36,412 nt of DNA from Nocardioidaceae bacterium (lineage in GTDB: Bacteria; Actinomycetota; Actinomycetes; Propionibacteriales; Nocardioidaceae). Both the position numbers and the translations under genes were made by a program. This document shows, piece by piece, positions 20,996 through 29,947 of this stretch; position 1 is the first letter of the stretch; every line of letters begins with the position of its first letter. The stretch spans positions 1 to 36,412 of the forward strand of contig JACCYJ010000230.1 in NCBI GenBank assembly GCA_013696555.1, read 5' to 3'. The notes beneath the pieces are model-generated. The model worked only from the letters and a program-made list of their open reading frames with translations. It made no database searches and was not told the origin of the DNA.

Positions 20996-22273
20996 GTGGC
21001 AGCGCAGAACTATCTGGCGGTTATCAAGGTCGTCGGCATCGGTGGCGGCGGAGTCAACGCGGTCAATCGAATGATCGAGGTCGGGCTCAGGGGCGTCGAG
21101 TTCATCGCGATCAACACCGACGCTCAAGCACTGCTGATGAGTGACGCCGACGTCAAACTGGACATCGGGCGCGAGCTCACCCGCGGGCTGGGCGCCGGCG
21201 CCGATCCCGACGTCGGGGAAAAAGCGGCCGAGGACCACGCCGACGACATCGAGGAAGTCATCAAGGGCGCCGACATGGTCTTCGTCACCGCCGGTGAGGG
21301 AGGCGGCACCGGAACCGGTGGCGCACCCGTCGTCGCGCGGATCGCCCGATCACTGGGAGCACTGACGATCGGCGTGGTCACCCGCCCGTTCTCGTTCGAG
21401 GGGCGCCGGCGGGCCAACCAGGCCGAAGAAGGCATCGCCGCCCTGCGCGAGGATGTCGATACGTTGATCGTCATCCCCAACGACAGGTTGCTCTCGATCA
21501 GCGACCGCAGTGTCAGTGTCCTCGACGCGTTCAAACAGGCCGACCAGGTCCTGCTGCAAGGCGTCTCTGGGATCACCGACCTGATCACCACACCGGGCCT
21601 GATCAACCTCGACTTCGCTGACGTGAAGTCGGTGATGTCCGATGCGGGCTCGGCGTTGATGGGTATCGGGTCCTCGCGGGGCGACGAGCGGGCCGTGGCC
21701 GCCGCCGAGATGGCAGTGTCCAGCCCCCTGCTCGAGGCGTCCATCGACGGGGCGCACGGAGTGCTGCTGTCGATCGCCGGCGGATCAGACCTTGGGCTGT
21801 TCGAGATCAACGAGGCGGCCGCGCTGGTCAGCCAGGCGGCGCACCCGGAGGCAAACATCATCTTCTGGGCGGTCATCGACGATGCGCTCGGTGATGAGGT
21901 GCGGGTCACCGTGATCGCTGCCGGATTCGACGGCGGAACACCTAAGCGACGTGACCTCGGTCAGCCGGTGCTGCGTCGTGAAGGGGCTGCCGTCCCGCAG
22001 GCGTCGCAGCCGTCGGCTGGTCAGCCAAAGGCCGCGCAGGCTCCGCAGCGAACCCCAGCGGTCGTCGGAGCCGGCGCAAGCGCGGTAACGGCGCCAGCGA
22101 ACGGCGACAAGGCGGGCTCACCGCAGCCGGCTCGGCCTCGGGTCCCGGTGCAGCCAGTTCCGGTGGGAGTCGGAGCGCAGTCTGGGGGCGACCCGTCGAG
22201 CAGCCCGCAGCGGAAACCGCGACCGGTGAGCTTCGATGACGACGAGCTCGACATCCCGGACTTCTTGAAGTAG
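20996..22273 (+). CDS. ftsZ: Cell division protein FtsZ
   Basis: [64 protein letters not shown]-terminal [14 protein letters not shown] gagagg 8 nt upstream of GTG 20996. Confidence 0.98.
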   Translation: MAAQNYLAVIKVVGIGGGGVNAVNRMIEVGLRGVEFIAINTDAQALLMSDADVKLDIGRELTRGLGAGADPDVGEKAAEDHADDIEEVIKGADMVFVTAGEGGGTGTGGAPVVARIARSLGALTIGVVTRPFSFEGRRRANQAEEGIAALREDVDTLIVIPNDRLLSISDRSVSVLDAFKQADQVLLQGVSGITDLITTPGLINLDFADVKSVMSDAGSALMGIGSSRGDERAVAAAEMAVSSPLLEASIDGAHGVLLSIAGGSDLGLFEINEAAALVSQAAHPEANIIFWAVIDDALGDEVRVTVIAAGFDGGTPKRRDLGQPVLRREGAAVPQASQPSAGQPKAAQAPQRTPAVVGAGASAVTAPANGDKAGSPQPARPRVPVQPVPVGVGAQSGGDPSSSPQRKPRPVSFDDDELDIPDFLK

Positions 22274-23005
22274 GTGTTCGCGTTCCGCGACCGCCTCGGT
22301 CGAGTCGAGGTCGCGTTCACCGATCGGTACGGAGGCGTCAGCGAGGGCCCTTGGTCCTCGCTGAACCTCGGTACCAGCAACGGTGACGAGCCCGCCCGAG
22401 TGGTGCACAACTTCGCTGCCCTGGCGCACGGTCTGGGTGTCGACGTTCACCGGGTGGCGCGGATGAGCCAGGTCCAGGGGCGCCATGTCGAGTTCCTCGA
22501 CGATGTGCCGGACGGGATTCCGGTCGCGGACGCACTGGTGACGCGGACCCCCACACTGACGCTGTTGGTACGCGCTGCCGACTGCGCGCCTGTGGTGCTG
22601 GCGGATCCGGACGCTGGTGTGGTGGCGGTAGCGCATGCCGGGCGCCAAGGAATGCTGCTCGGAATCGTGCCGGCGACGATCGCCACGCTCCGGGATCGCG
22701 GCGCGACCCGGATCCGCGGTTGGCTCGGCCCTCGAATCTGCGGGGGCTGTTACGAGGTACCGGAGGCCCTTCGGAATGAGGTGACGGCCGCCGTCCCTGA
22801 GGCCTGGGCGGTCACCTCCGCGGGGACACCGGGCCTCGACATCGCCGCTGGTATCCGGGCACAGCTGCGAGCCGAGAGCGTCGACATCGTCGACGTCGCG
22901 GACAGTATGTCGGCATGCACCTACGAGAACGCCGATCTCTTCTCCTACCGTCGCCAGGGCCAGCAGTCCGGTCGTTTCGGCGCCACCGTGAGGATCGCGG
23001 CGTGA
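22274..23005 (+). CDS. pgeF: Purine nucleoside phosphorylase / polyphenol oxidase family protein (PgeF/YfiH)
   Basis: VAFTDRYGGVSEGPWSSLNLG...ADCAPVVLADPDAGVVAVAHAGRQGML...WLGPRICGGCYEVP...; abuts ftsZ stop. Confidence 0.9.
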   Translation: MFAFRDRLGRVEVAFTDRYGGVSEGPWSSLNLGTSNGDEPARVVHNFAALAHGLGVDVHRVARMSQVQGRHVEFLDDVPDGIPVADALVTRTPTLTLLVRAADCAPVVLADPDAGVVAVAHAGRQGMLLGIVPATIATLRDRGATRIRGWLGPRICGGCYEVPEALRNEVTAAVPEAWAVTSAGTPGLDIAAGIRAQLRAESVDIVDVADSMSACTYENADLFSYRRQGQQSGRFGATVRIAA

Positions 23006-23703
23006 TCGAGCGGCGCGCCGAGCTGGCGGGCCGTCTCAGCCACGTGCGAGAGAGGGTGGCCGCGGCCGCCCGCACGGCCGGTCGCGACAACGACTCGATC
23101 ACCCTCGTCGTGGTGACCAAGACCTTTCCGGTGAGCGATGTCGAACTCCTTGCGGGCTTGGGCGTCCGCGACTTCGGTGAGAGCCGGCATCAGGAGGCGC
23201 GGGAGAAGGTGGCCGCGGTGACAGCCGAGCTCACCTGGCACTTCGTGGGCGCGCTGCAGTCGAACAAGGCCGGTGCCGTCGCCGGATACGCCGACGTCGT
23301 CCACTCGATCGACCGGGAACGGCTCGTGAGCGCCCTCGACCACGGCGCGCAGCGCGCGGGGCGGACGTTGGATTGTCTCGTCCAGGTGAGCCTCGACCCG
23401 CCCGATACCCACACGGACCGCTCCGGTGCTCCGCGAGAGCGGATCATCGAGATAGCGGCCAAGGTGTCGGCAGCCGAGCGGTTACGGCTTCGGGGCGTCA
23501 TGACGGTCGCCCCGATGACCGCCGACCCGGGCGAGGCGTTCGGCCAGCTGGCCGACGTCGCCGCTGAGCTCCGCGCTGAGTTCCCCGCCGCGACCGTCAT
23601 CTCCGCTGGCATGAGCGAGGACCTGGAAGCCGCCATCGAGGCCGGCGCGACACACGTACGCATAGGGCGCGCGATCCTCGGTCAGCGGCCCCCGCTCGGG
23701 TAG
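23002..23703 (+). CDS. YggS-family PLP homeostasis protein
   Basis: GTG 23002; [101 protein letters not shown]. Confidence 0.93.
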   Translation: MIERRAELAGRLSHVRERVAAAARTAGRDNDSITLVVVTKTFPVSDVELLAGLGVRDFGESRHQEAREKVAAVTAELTWHFVGALQSNKAGAVAGYADVVHSIDRERLVSALDHGAQRAGRTLDCLVQVSLDPPDTHTDRSGAPRERIIEIAAKVSAAERLRLRGVMTVAPMTADPGEAFGQLADVAAELRAEFPAATVISAGMSEDLEAAIEAGATHVRIGRAILGQRPPLG

Positions 23704-23713
23704 TGTCCGACAC

Positions 23714-23731
23714 GCAGGGTAGCTGCCCTGC
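23714..23731 (+). other. Hairpin in yggS-sepF gap
   Basis: GCAGGG-TAGCTG-CCCTGC perfect 6-bp stem 29 nt before the sepF ATG. Confidence 0.35.
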
Positions 23732-23759
23732 AACATTCCTGGACCGGAGGTCAGAGCCC

Positions 23760-24245
23760 ATGGCTGGCGCGATGCGCAAGGTTGGTGTGTACCTGGGCTT
23801 GCTGGAGGACACCGACCGCTACGACGACGACTACGCAGACAATCCCGACGGTGACCGCGAGACCCGACCAGGACGCGAGGTGCACGTCGCCTCCGGTTCC
23901 ACGGTCACCCAGTTGGCCGAGCGCCGCCGCAGCACCCCATCGTCGGTGCCGACTCGTTCGGCGGAGCTGTCGCGGATCACCACGTTGCATCCGCGGACGT
24001 ACAACGAGGCTCGTACGCTCGGCGAGCACTACCGCGATGGCATCCCGGTGATCATGAACCTCTCGGAGATGGACGACAACGACGCCAAGCGGCTCGTCGA
24101 CTTCGCCGCCGGCCTGGTGTTCGCGGTCCATGGCACTATCGAACGGGTGACCAACAAAGTGTTCCTGCTGTCGCCGCCCAACGTCTCGGTTGCTGCTGAG
24201 GACAAGCAGCGCATTGCCGAAGGCGGCTTCTTCAACCAGAGCTGA
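23760..24245 (+). CDS. sepF: Cell division protein SepF
   Basis: [25 protein letters not shown]...[72 protein letters not shown] ggagg. Confidence 0.96.
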   Translation: MAGAMRKVGVYLGLLEDTDRYDDDYADNPDGDRETRPGREVHVASGSTVTQLAERRRSTPSSVPTRSAELSRITTLHPRTYNEARTLGEHYRDGIPVIMNLSEMDDNDAKRLVDFAAGLVFAVHGTIERVTNKVFLLSPPNVSVAAEDKQRIAEGGFFNQS

Positions 24246-24250
24246 AGCCG

Positions 24251-24544
24251 GTGAGCGCTGTTGGCGACGTCATCGGCTTCATCCTGTGGGTCGCTCTGGT
24301 CATCCTGATCGCGCGCATCGTGCTCGATTGGGTGCAGATGCTCGCTCGCTCGTGGCAGCCGCACGGCTTCATTCTGGTCATCTGCGAGGCCATCTACTCG
24401 GTTACTGATCCACCACTTCGCATGGTGCGTCGGGTCCTGCCGCCACTGCGGCTCGGCATGATTGCGTTGGATCTGTCCCCGCTAGTGTTGTTCGTGATCA
24501 TCTACCTGCTCCAGATTCTCAACGGGCTGATCTTCTACGGCTGA
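24251..24544 (+). CDS. YggT family membrane protein
   Basis: MSAVGDVIGFILWVALVILIARIVLDWVQMLARSW...SVTDPPLRMVRRVLPPLRLGMIALDLSPLVLFVIIYLLQIL. Confidence 0.93.
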   Translation: MSAVGDVIGFILWVALVILIARIVLDWVQMLARSWQPHGFILVICEAIYSVTDPPLRMVRRVLPPLRLGMIALDLSPLVLFVIIYLLQILNGLIFYG

Positions 24545-24636
24545 AATCCGACGGCTGCCAGTTGCCTCGGAGGGTGGCGGAACCGGTAGCGTGTGGCACA
24601 CCTGATCACGTTGGTTTCCCGACTCGAGGTGAGCAC

Positions 24637-25392
24637 ATGCCGTTGTCGCCGGAGGACGTGCGTAACAAGCGCTTCACTCCCGTTCGTCTCCGCGAGGGAT
24701 ATGACATGGGTGAGGTCGACCAATTCCTCGACGAGGTCGAGTCCGAGCTGGAGCGCCTCACCGCCGAAAACGACGACCTGCGGGTGAAGCTCACCGCAGC
24801 CTCGTCGGGCGACCCCACCCGAGCCCCGTCCCTCCCATCGGCCGCCCAGCCGGACCAGGCGGCCTCGGTCAGCGAGTCGCGTCCCGCAGCTGCTGCGTCG
24901 CCCCTCGAAGCGGCGCCGGCTGCCGCCTCGACGGTCACCGTGCCGGAGGCTTCGAGCGCTGCTGCCCGGCTGTTGGAGCTCGCCACGCGCAATGCAGACG
25001 AGCTCGTCGCCGAGGCCAAAGAGCAAGCGGACCGCATTCTCACCGAGGCGCGCACCAAGTCCGAGCGCATGGAAAACGATGCGCGTGGCAGGGCCGACCG
25101 GGTGGAATCGGATGCGCGGACAAGGTCGCAGAAGCTCGACTCGGAGACCGCTACGCGTCGCGAGCAGCTCTTCGGCGAGCTGGAGAAGGACAGGGACCGG
25201 CTGGCCCGCGAGGTCGAGCATCTGCGTGGCTTCGAGCGCGAGTACCGCAGCCGGCTGAAGAGCTACCTCCAGAACCAGCTGTCCGCCCTCGACGGCGAAG
25301 AGCCGGTCGGTGCGCCGTTGACCGAGGCCGAGTCAGAGGTCAGCCCGCGTCGGCTACGCACGCTGCTCGGTGAGAGCAGCAACGCCGAATAG
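24637..25392 (+). CDS. divIVA: DivIVA/Wag31 polar growth protein
   Basis: MPLSPEDVRNKRFTPVRLREGYDMGEVDQFLDEVESELERL; long C-terminal coiled coil. Confidence 0.95.
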   Translation: MPLSPEDVRNKRFTPVRLREGYDMGEVDQFLDEVESELERLTAENDDLRVKLTAASSGDPTRAPSLPSAAQPDQAASVSESRPAAAASPLEAAPAAASTVTVPEASSAAARLLELATRNADELVAEAKEQADRILTEARTKSERMENDARGRADRVESDARTRSQKLDSETATRREQLFGELEKDRDRLAREVEHLRGFEREYRSRLKSYLQNQLSALDGEEPVGAPLTEAESEVSPRRLRTLLGESSNAE

Positions 25393-25410
25393 CTGGTGCT
25401 CCACTTGAGT

Positions 25411-25450
25411 GTCACTTCCAGATCAGGCAACCGCCGGGCCACGAAGTGAC
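25411..25450 (+). repeat. Inverted repeat GTCACTTC-N24-GAAGTGAC downstream of divIVA
   Basis: 25411-25418 and 25443-25450 are exact reverse complements. Confidence 0.55.
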
Positions 25451-25610
25451 CGGTGGCTCGGATTGGGCGCGGCACGCCGGCGGCTCACCTCTTGCCACTC
25501 GCGCGGCGTCGGCGCCGTGACGGCCGGGATCGATGACCGCCACGTCGTTCGGCGCGATGCGGTTGCGCCGCCCGGGGCGTGTCGGCAACCGCAGCGCGCC
25601 AAACGATGGA

Positions 25611-25650
25611 GTCGGCGACCCAGTCGAGCTGTCGGCGACCCAGTCGAGTT
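25611..25650 (+). repeat. Two tandem 20-bp units (19/20 identical)
   Basis: gtcggcgacccagtcgagct / gtcggcgacccagtcgagtt. Confidence 0.8.
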
Positions 25651-25665
25651 GTCACTGTCACACCA

Positions 25666-25680
25666 GGTCAGGGCCTGACC
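25666..25680. terminator. Possible bidirectional hairpin between divIVA and ileS
   Basis: GGTCAG-GGC-CTGACC perfect 6-bp stem in convergent intergenic region; no U-tract. Confidence 0.3.
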
Positions 25681-25719
25681 GCGCAGTAACAAGTCGCTGG
25701 AAGGTGGGCAGGGCGGGCT

Positions 25720-28700
25720 TCAGCGGCGACGAAGGCAGTACCTCAGGCCGAGGGCGGGGTCGTGATAGGTGGCGAGTGAGTTGTCCCCCGGCTCACCCCG
25801 CCCGATCGTCGTGGCGAGCACCTCGTCAGCCACCAACGCCTCGTGCTCGAGCAGCGCCTTCGCCAGCTCGTCATCGTCGGTGTCCCACCACAGCTGTATC
25901 CGGTCACTGACGTCGAACCCTGCCGCTTTGCGCGCCTCCTGCAGTAGCCGGATCGCCTCACGCGCGAGCCCGGCTCGGAGCAGCTCGGGTGTGAGCTCAA
26001 GGTCCAGCGCGACGGTTTCGCCGTGCTCGTTGATGACCGACCAGCCCTCGCGGGGACGCTCGGAGACGATGACTTCGTCGGCCAGCAGCCTCACCGGCTG
26101 ACCGTCGACGGTGACCGTCGCGACACCGTCTGCCAGATCCGACGCGAGCTGCCCGGCGTCCGTGGCCGCGATCGCGGCCGCGACGCCGGGGGTGTCCTTA
26201 CCGAAGCGCTTGCCGAGGGCACGGAAGTTTGCCTTGGCCAGGTGCTCGACCAGATTGTCGCCGGCGCCGGCCAGGGAGTCGACCGCACCGACGTTGAGCT
26301 CGGCCGCAACCTCGCGCCGCAGGTCGTCGGACAATGACGACCAGGCACCGGACCCGATCAGCGCCCGCCGCAGCGGCTGCCGGGTGCGTACTCTTGCCTC
26401 GGCTCGAGCGGCCCGGCCCAGCTCGACCACCCGGCGGGCTAGCCGTACCTGCGCCTCGAGTTGGTCGTCCACCAGACTGGCGTCTCCTCGCGGCCAGGCC
26501 GCCAGATGGACCGAGTCCGCGACCGCCGGCGAGCCCGGGCGGAAGACGTCCTGCCAGACGCGCTCGGTGATGAACGGCACCAGCGGCGCCAGCAGCAGGG
26601 TGAGCGCGTGCAGGCATTCATACAGCGTTGCGAAGGCCGCCGCGTCGCCCTCCCAGAAGCGTCGACGAGAGCGCCGGACGTACCAGTTGGACAGGTCATC
26701 GATGTACGCCGCCAGCAGCGCTCCTGCCCGCTGGGTGTCGAAGTCCTCCATCGCCACGGTCACGTCCCCGACCAGCCGGGAAGCCCGCGACACTGCCCAT
26801 CGGTCGAGGACCGGACGTTCGGCAGGGTCGGCCACCGGTTGCGAGCTCGGAGCCCAGCCGGCCGCGGCGGCGTACAGAACGTGAAAAGTCACCGTGTTCC
26901 AGTAGGTCAACAACACCTTGCGGACAATCTCCTGCAGCACCGTGTTCCCGACCCGGCGCGATGCCCAGGGCGACCCGGAGCACGCCATAAACCAGCGAAG
27001 CGCGTCGGCGCCGTGCCGCTCCATCAGCGGCAACGGCTCCAAGATGTTGCCCAGGTGCTTGGACATCTTGCGGCCGTCCTCAGCCATGATGTGCCCGAGC
27101 ACCACCACGTTCTGGTAACTCGACTGGTCGAACACGATCGTGCCGATCGCCATCAGTGAGTAGAACCACCCCCGCGTCTGGTCGATCGCCTCGCAGATGT
27201 ACTGCGCCGGGTACGCCCGCTCGAACTCCTCTCGGGAGCCGTCGACGTACGGGTAGCCCCACTGGGCGAACGGCATCGACCCGGCGTCGTACCAGGAGTC
27301 GATCAGCTCCGGGACGCGCCGCGCAGCCTCCGTGCAGCCGGCTGCCGGGCACTCGAACGTCACCTCGTCGACGAACGGCCGGTGCGGATCGTCGAGCATC
27401 CTCCCTGACAGTGCCGCGAGCTCGGCACGCGACCCCACGCAGCGCAGATGACCCTGCGGACAGCGCCAGATCGGCAGCGGCGTACCCCAGTAGCGCGACC
27501 GCGACAGCGCCCAGTCGACGTTGTTGTGGAGCCAGTTGCCGTAGCGCCCCCACTGAATCGTCTCCGGGTACCACGACGTGCGCTCGTTCTCGCGCAGCAG
27601 TTGGTCCTTGACCTGCGTGGTCCGGATGTACCACGACGGCATCGCGTAGTACATCAGCGGCGTGTGACACCGCCAGCAGTGTGGGTACGAGTGCTCGTAC
27701 GTCTGATGCCGGAAGAGCAGCCCCCGGCTATCGAGATCCGTGACCAGATCAGCGTCCGCGTGCTTGAAGAACTGTCCACCCACGAGGCGGACATCGTCGG
27801 AGAAGTGACCGTCGGCACGGACCGGGTTGACCACCGGCAACCCGTACGCCTTGGCAACCGCGAGGTCGTCGGCACCGAAGGCCGGCGACTGATGTACCAG
27901 CCCGGTCCCATCCGCGGTGGTGACGTACGACCCGAGCACCACGAAATGGGCGGCCGCTGGGAAGTCGACGAGCCAGAACGGGCGCTCGTACTCCCACCGC
28001 TCCATCTCAGTGCCCACGAGCCGCTGTTCGACCACCCAACCCTCTCCTAGCACCGTGCGCAAAAGTGGCTCGGCGACGACCAGGCGTTCTTCACCGTTGC
28101 TCGCGACGACGTAGTTGACGTCTGGGTGCACGGCCACCGCGGTGTTCGACACCAGCGTCCACGGTGTGGTGGTCCATACCAGCAGCGCCGCCCGCCCCGC
28201 CAGCGGACCGGTCGTCAACGGCATGCGTACGTAGACAGACGGGTCGGCGACCGTTTCGTAGCCCTGCGCCAGCTCGTGATCCGACAACGCGGTTTCGCAG
28301 CGGGGGCAGTACGGGGTGATGCGTTGATCCTCGACAAGGAGTCCAGCGTCGAAGATGTGCTTCAGCGACCACCACACGCTATCGATGTAGGTGGAGTCCA
28401 TGGTCCGGTAAGCCGCGGACATGTCCACCCAGTACCCCATGCGCTCGGTCATCGCTTCGAAGGCGTCGACATGTCGCTCCACCGAGGACCGGCAGCGGGC
28501 GTTGAAAGCCTCGACGCCGTAATCCTCGATCGACCGTTTGCCGGACAGCCCGAGCTCTTTCTCGACTCCCACCTCGACGTGCAGGCCCTGGCAGTCCCAG
28601 CCAGCCTTGCGTTCTACCAAATGCCCCTGCATCGTCTTGTACCGGGGGAACACATCCTTGAAAACCCGTGCTTCGACGTGGTGCACGCCGGGTGCGCCGT

Positions 28701-28827
28701 TGGCGGTCGGTGGCCCCTCGTAGAACGTCCACCGCGGCGCTTCCGCCGTCTGCTCGAGGGTTTTGGCGAACGTGCGTTGCGTGCGCCACAGCGCCAAGAT
28801 GTCACGCTCCAAGTCGGGCAGGTCCAC
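25720..28827 (-). CDS. ileS: Isoleucyl-tRNA synthetase (eukaryote-like / type 2)
   Basis: VDLPDLERDILALWRTQRTFAKTLEQ...FYEGPPTANGAPGVHHVEARVFKDVFPRYKTMQGHLVERKAGWDCQGLHVEVGVEKELG...GRKMSKHLGNILEP. Start placed at GTG 28827; the track ORF up to 29052 runs into the T-box leader. Confidence 0.95.
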   Translation of the reverse strand: MDLPDLERDILALWRTQRTFAKTLEQTAEAPRWTFYEGPPTANGAPGVHHVEARVFKDVFPRYKTMQGHLVERKAGWDCQGLHVEVGVEKELGLSGKRSIEDYGVEAFNARCRSSVERHVDAFEAMTERMGYWVDMSAAYRTMDSTYIDSVWWSLKHIFDAGLLVEDQRITPYCPRCETALSDHELAQGYETVADPSVYVRMPLTTGPLAGRAALLVWTTTPWTLVSNTAVAVHPDVNYVVASNGEERLVVAEPLLRTVLGEGWVVEQRLVGTEMERWEYERPFWLVDFPAAAHFVVLGSYVTTADGTGLVHQSPAFGADDLAVAKAYGLPVVNPVRADGHFSDDVRLVGGQFFKHADADLVTDLDSRGLLFRHQTYEHSYPHCWRCHTPLMYYAMPSWYIRTTQVKDQLLRENERTSWYPETIQWGRYGNWLHNNVDWALSRSRYWGTPLPIWRCPQGHLRCVGSRAELAALSGRMLDDPHRPFVDEVTFECPAAGCTEAARRVPELIDSWYDAGSMPFAQWGYPYVDGSREEFERAYPAQYICEAIDQTRGWFYSLMAIGTIVFDQSSYQNVVVLGHIMAEDGRKMSKHLGNILEPLPLMERHGADALRWFMACSGSPWASRRVGNTVLQEIVRKVLLTYWNTVTFHVLYAAAAGWAPSSQPVADPAERPVLDRWAVSRASRLVGDVTVAMEDFDTQRAGALLAAYIDDLSNWYVRRSRRRFWEGDAAAFATLYECLHALTLLLAPLVPFITERVWQDVFRPGSPAVADSVHLAAWPRGDASLVDDQLEAQVRLARRVVELGRAARAEARVRTRQPLRRALIGSGAWSSLSDDLRREVAAELNVGAVDSLAGAGDNLVEHLAKANFRALGKRFGKDTPGVAAAIAATDAGQLASDLADGVATVTVDGQPVRLLADEVIVSERPREGWSVINEHGETVALDLELTPELLRAGLAREAIRLLQEARKAAGFDVSDRIQLWWDTDDDELAKALLEHEALVADEVLATTIGRGEPGDNSLATYHDPALGLRYCLRRR

Positions 28828-28841
28828 GGCACTTCTCGCTT

Positions 28842-29093
28842 CCTCCGTCAGCGCCCCGATCACCTGGGGGCGTTCGCTGGCGGAGGGACGATCGGCGCCG
28901 ATGACGCCGCCCGCGGTACCACCCTCCTTGGCCGCCGACATCTCGGCCCGCTCGAGGTTGCCGCAGCTGGGTCTAGTGAGCCGGCGGGGCCGACCGTTCT
29001 TCCAGCGGCTCAGGGTGATCTTCGCTACGCGCCATTCCTGGGCTCGCACCATCCCCAGGTCGCTGTCGATGCGTTGACGCAGCTACTCGTCCC
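28842..29093 (-). promoter_or_regulatory. T-box riboswitch of ileS (translational type)
   Basis: On - strand: specifier-loop AGTA (29087-29084), GAA (29023-29021), specifier ATC (29019-29017), apical GGTGCGAGCC (29050-29041), T-box AGGGTGGTACCGCG (28925-28912), CCCTCC able to pair either with GGAGGG or with the SD region CGCTGACGGAGG. Confidence 0.9.
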
Positions 29094-29116
29094 GTCACAG
29101 CCGATACGGCCCACTC

Positions 29117-29122
29117 AGTCTA
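29117..29122 (-). promoter_or_regulatory. Candidate -10 element for the ileS leader transcript
   Basis: TAGACT on - strand just upstream of the T-box stem I; no clear -35. Confidence 0.3.
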
Positions 29123-29188
29123 CGTGGGAGTCCTCCGTGCCCGCGAGGGGCGCAGTCTCGTTGCTCCGGATGCCGTCGGATGACCGAC

Positions 29189-29240
29189 TTGCGCCACTTG
29201 GGACGGGGGCCAGCAGGTTTGCACCACTCGGACGGGGGGC
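29189..29240 (-). repeat. Two direct copies of TTGC(G/A)CCACT(T/C)GG(G)ACGGGGG(G)C, 30 bp apart
   Basis: ttgcgccacttgggacgggggc 29189-29210 and ttgcaccactcggacggggggc 29219-29240; reverse complement gives GTGGCGCAA as in the ftsQ-ftsZ cluster. Confidence 0.6.
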
Positions 29241-29341
29241 GCGCGGCGGTTAGGAGTTGAAGCGGGAGGCACGGCTCCCTATCCTCACGGCACGACACGC
29301 GGTGACCCGCAGGTCGCCTACGACGTCAGGGGCCTTCGGAG

Positions 29342-29947
29342 ATGGCGAGCTCGGACAGCAAGGCCAGCGCCAAGAGCGCGGCGGCCGGCACGAAGAAAGC
29401 GCCGGTCAAGAAGGCGCCGGCCAAGACAGCATCGGCGAAGACGACGCCGGCGGAGACGGCGCCGGCCAAGAAGGCGTCGGTGAAGACGACGTCGGCCGAG
29501 AAGGCGCCGGCCAAGAAGGTGCCGGCGAAGAAGAGCCGGGCCAAGAACACGGCGCTGGCACTGGTCGTCCGGGCGGACGAGAAGCCGTGGACCGCCAAGG
29601 AGCTCACGCAGGTTCGCAATGACCTCGAAGCCGACCGGGTACGCCTTCAAGGTGAGGTTGCGTCGGTCCAGCAGGGCCTGGAAGACCTGCTGCGTGACGC
29701 TGGCGTGGGCGCCGGCAACGACCAGGCTGACCTTGGTTCCAGCACCCTGGAGCGCGACGCCGAGATGTCGTTGGCCAACAACACCCGCGAAATGCTCTTC
29801 CAGGTGCAGCGAGCACTGGCGCGACTCGACGACGGCACCTACGGGGTCTGCGAGTCTTGCGAGAACGCCATTGGGAAGCAGCGGCTCATGGCGTTCCCCC
29901 GTGCCACACTGTGCTTGACATGCAAGCAGCGCGAGGAGCGTCGCTGA
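29342..29947 (+). CDS. DksA/TraR-type C4 zinc-finger protein with Lys/Ala/Pro-rich N-terminal tail
   Basis: C-terminal [56 protein letters not shown] (CxxC-x17-CxxC); N-terminal pentapeptide repeats. Confidence 0.93.
   Translation: MASSDSKASAKSAAAGTKKAPVKKAPAKTASAKTTPAETAPAKKASVKTTSAEKAPAKKVPAKKSRAKNTALALVVRADEKPWTAKELTQVRNDLEADRVRLQGEVASVQQGLEDLLRDAGVGAGNDQADLGSSTLERDAEMSLANNTREMLFQVQRALARLDDGTYGVCESCENAIGKQRLMAFPRATLCLTCKQREERR

Noticed and set aside
25423-25692. 89-aa - strand ORF between divIVA and ileS
   Set aside because: Arg/Ser-rich frame spanning tandem repeats; no family resemblance or SD.
29399-29548. 15-nt repeats as an independent non-coding satellite
   Set aside because: They are in-frame codons of the TraR-like protein tail, so treated as a coding repeat.
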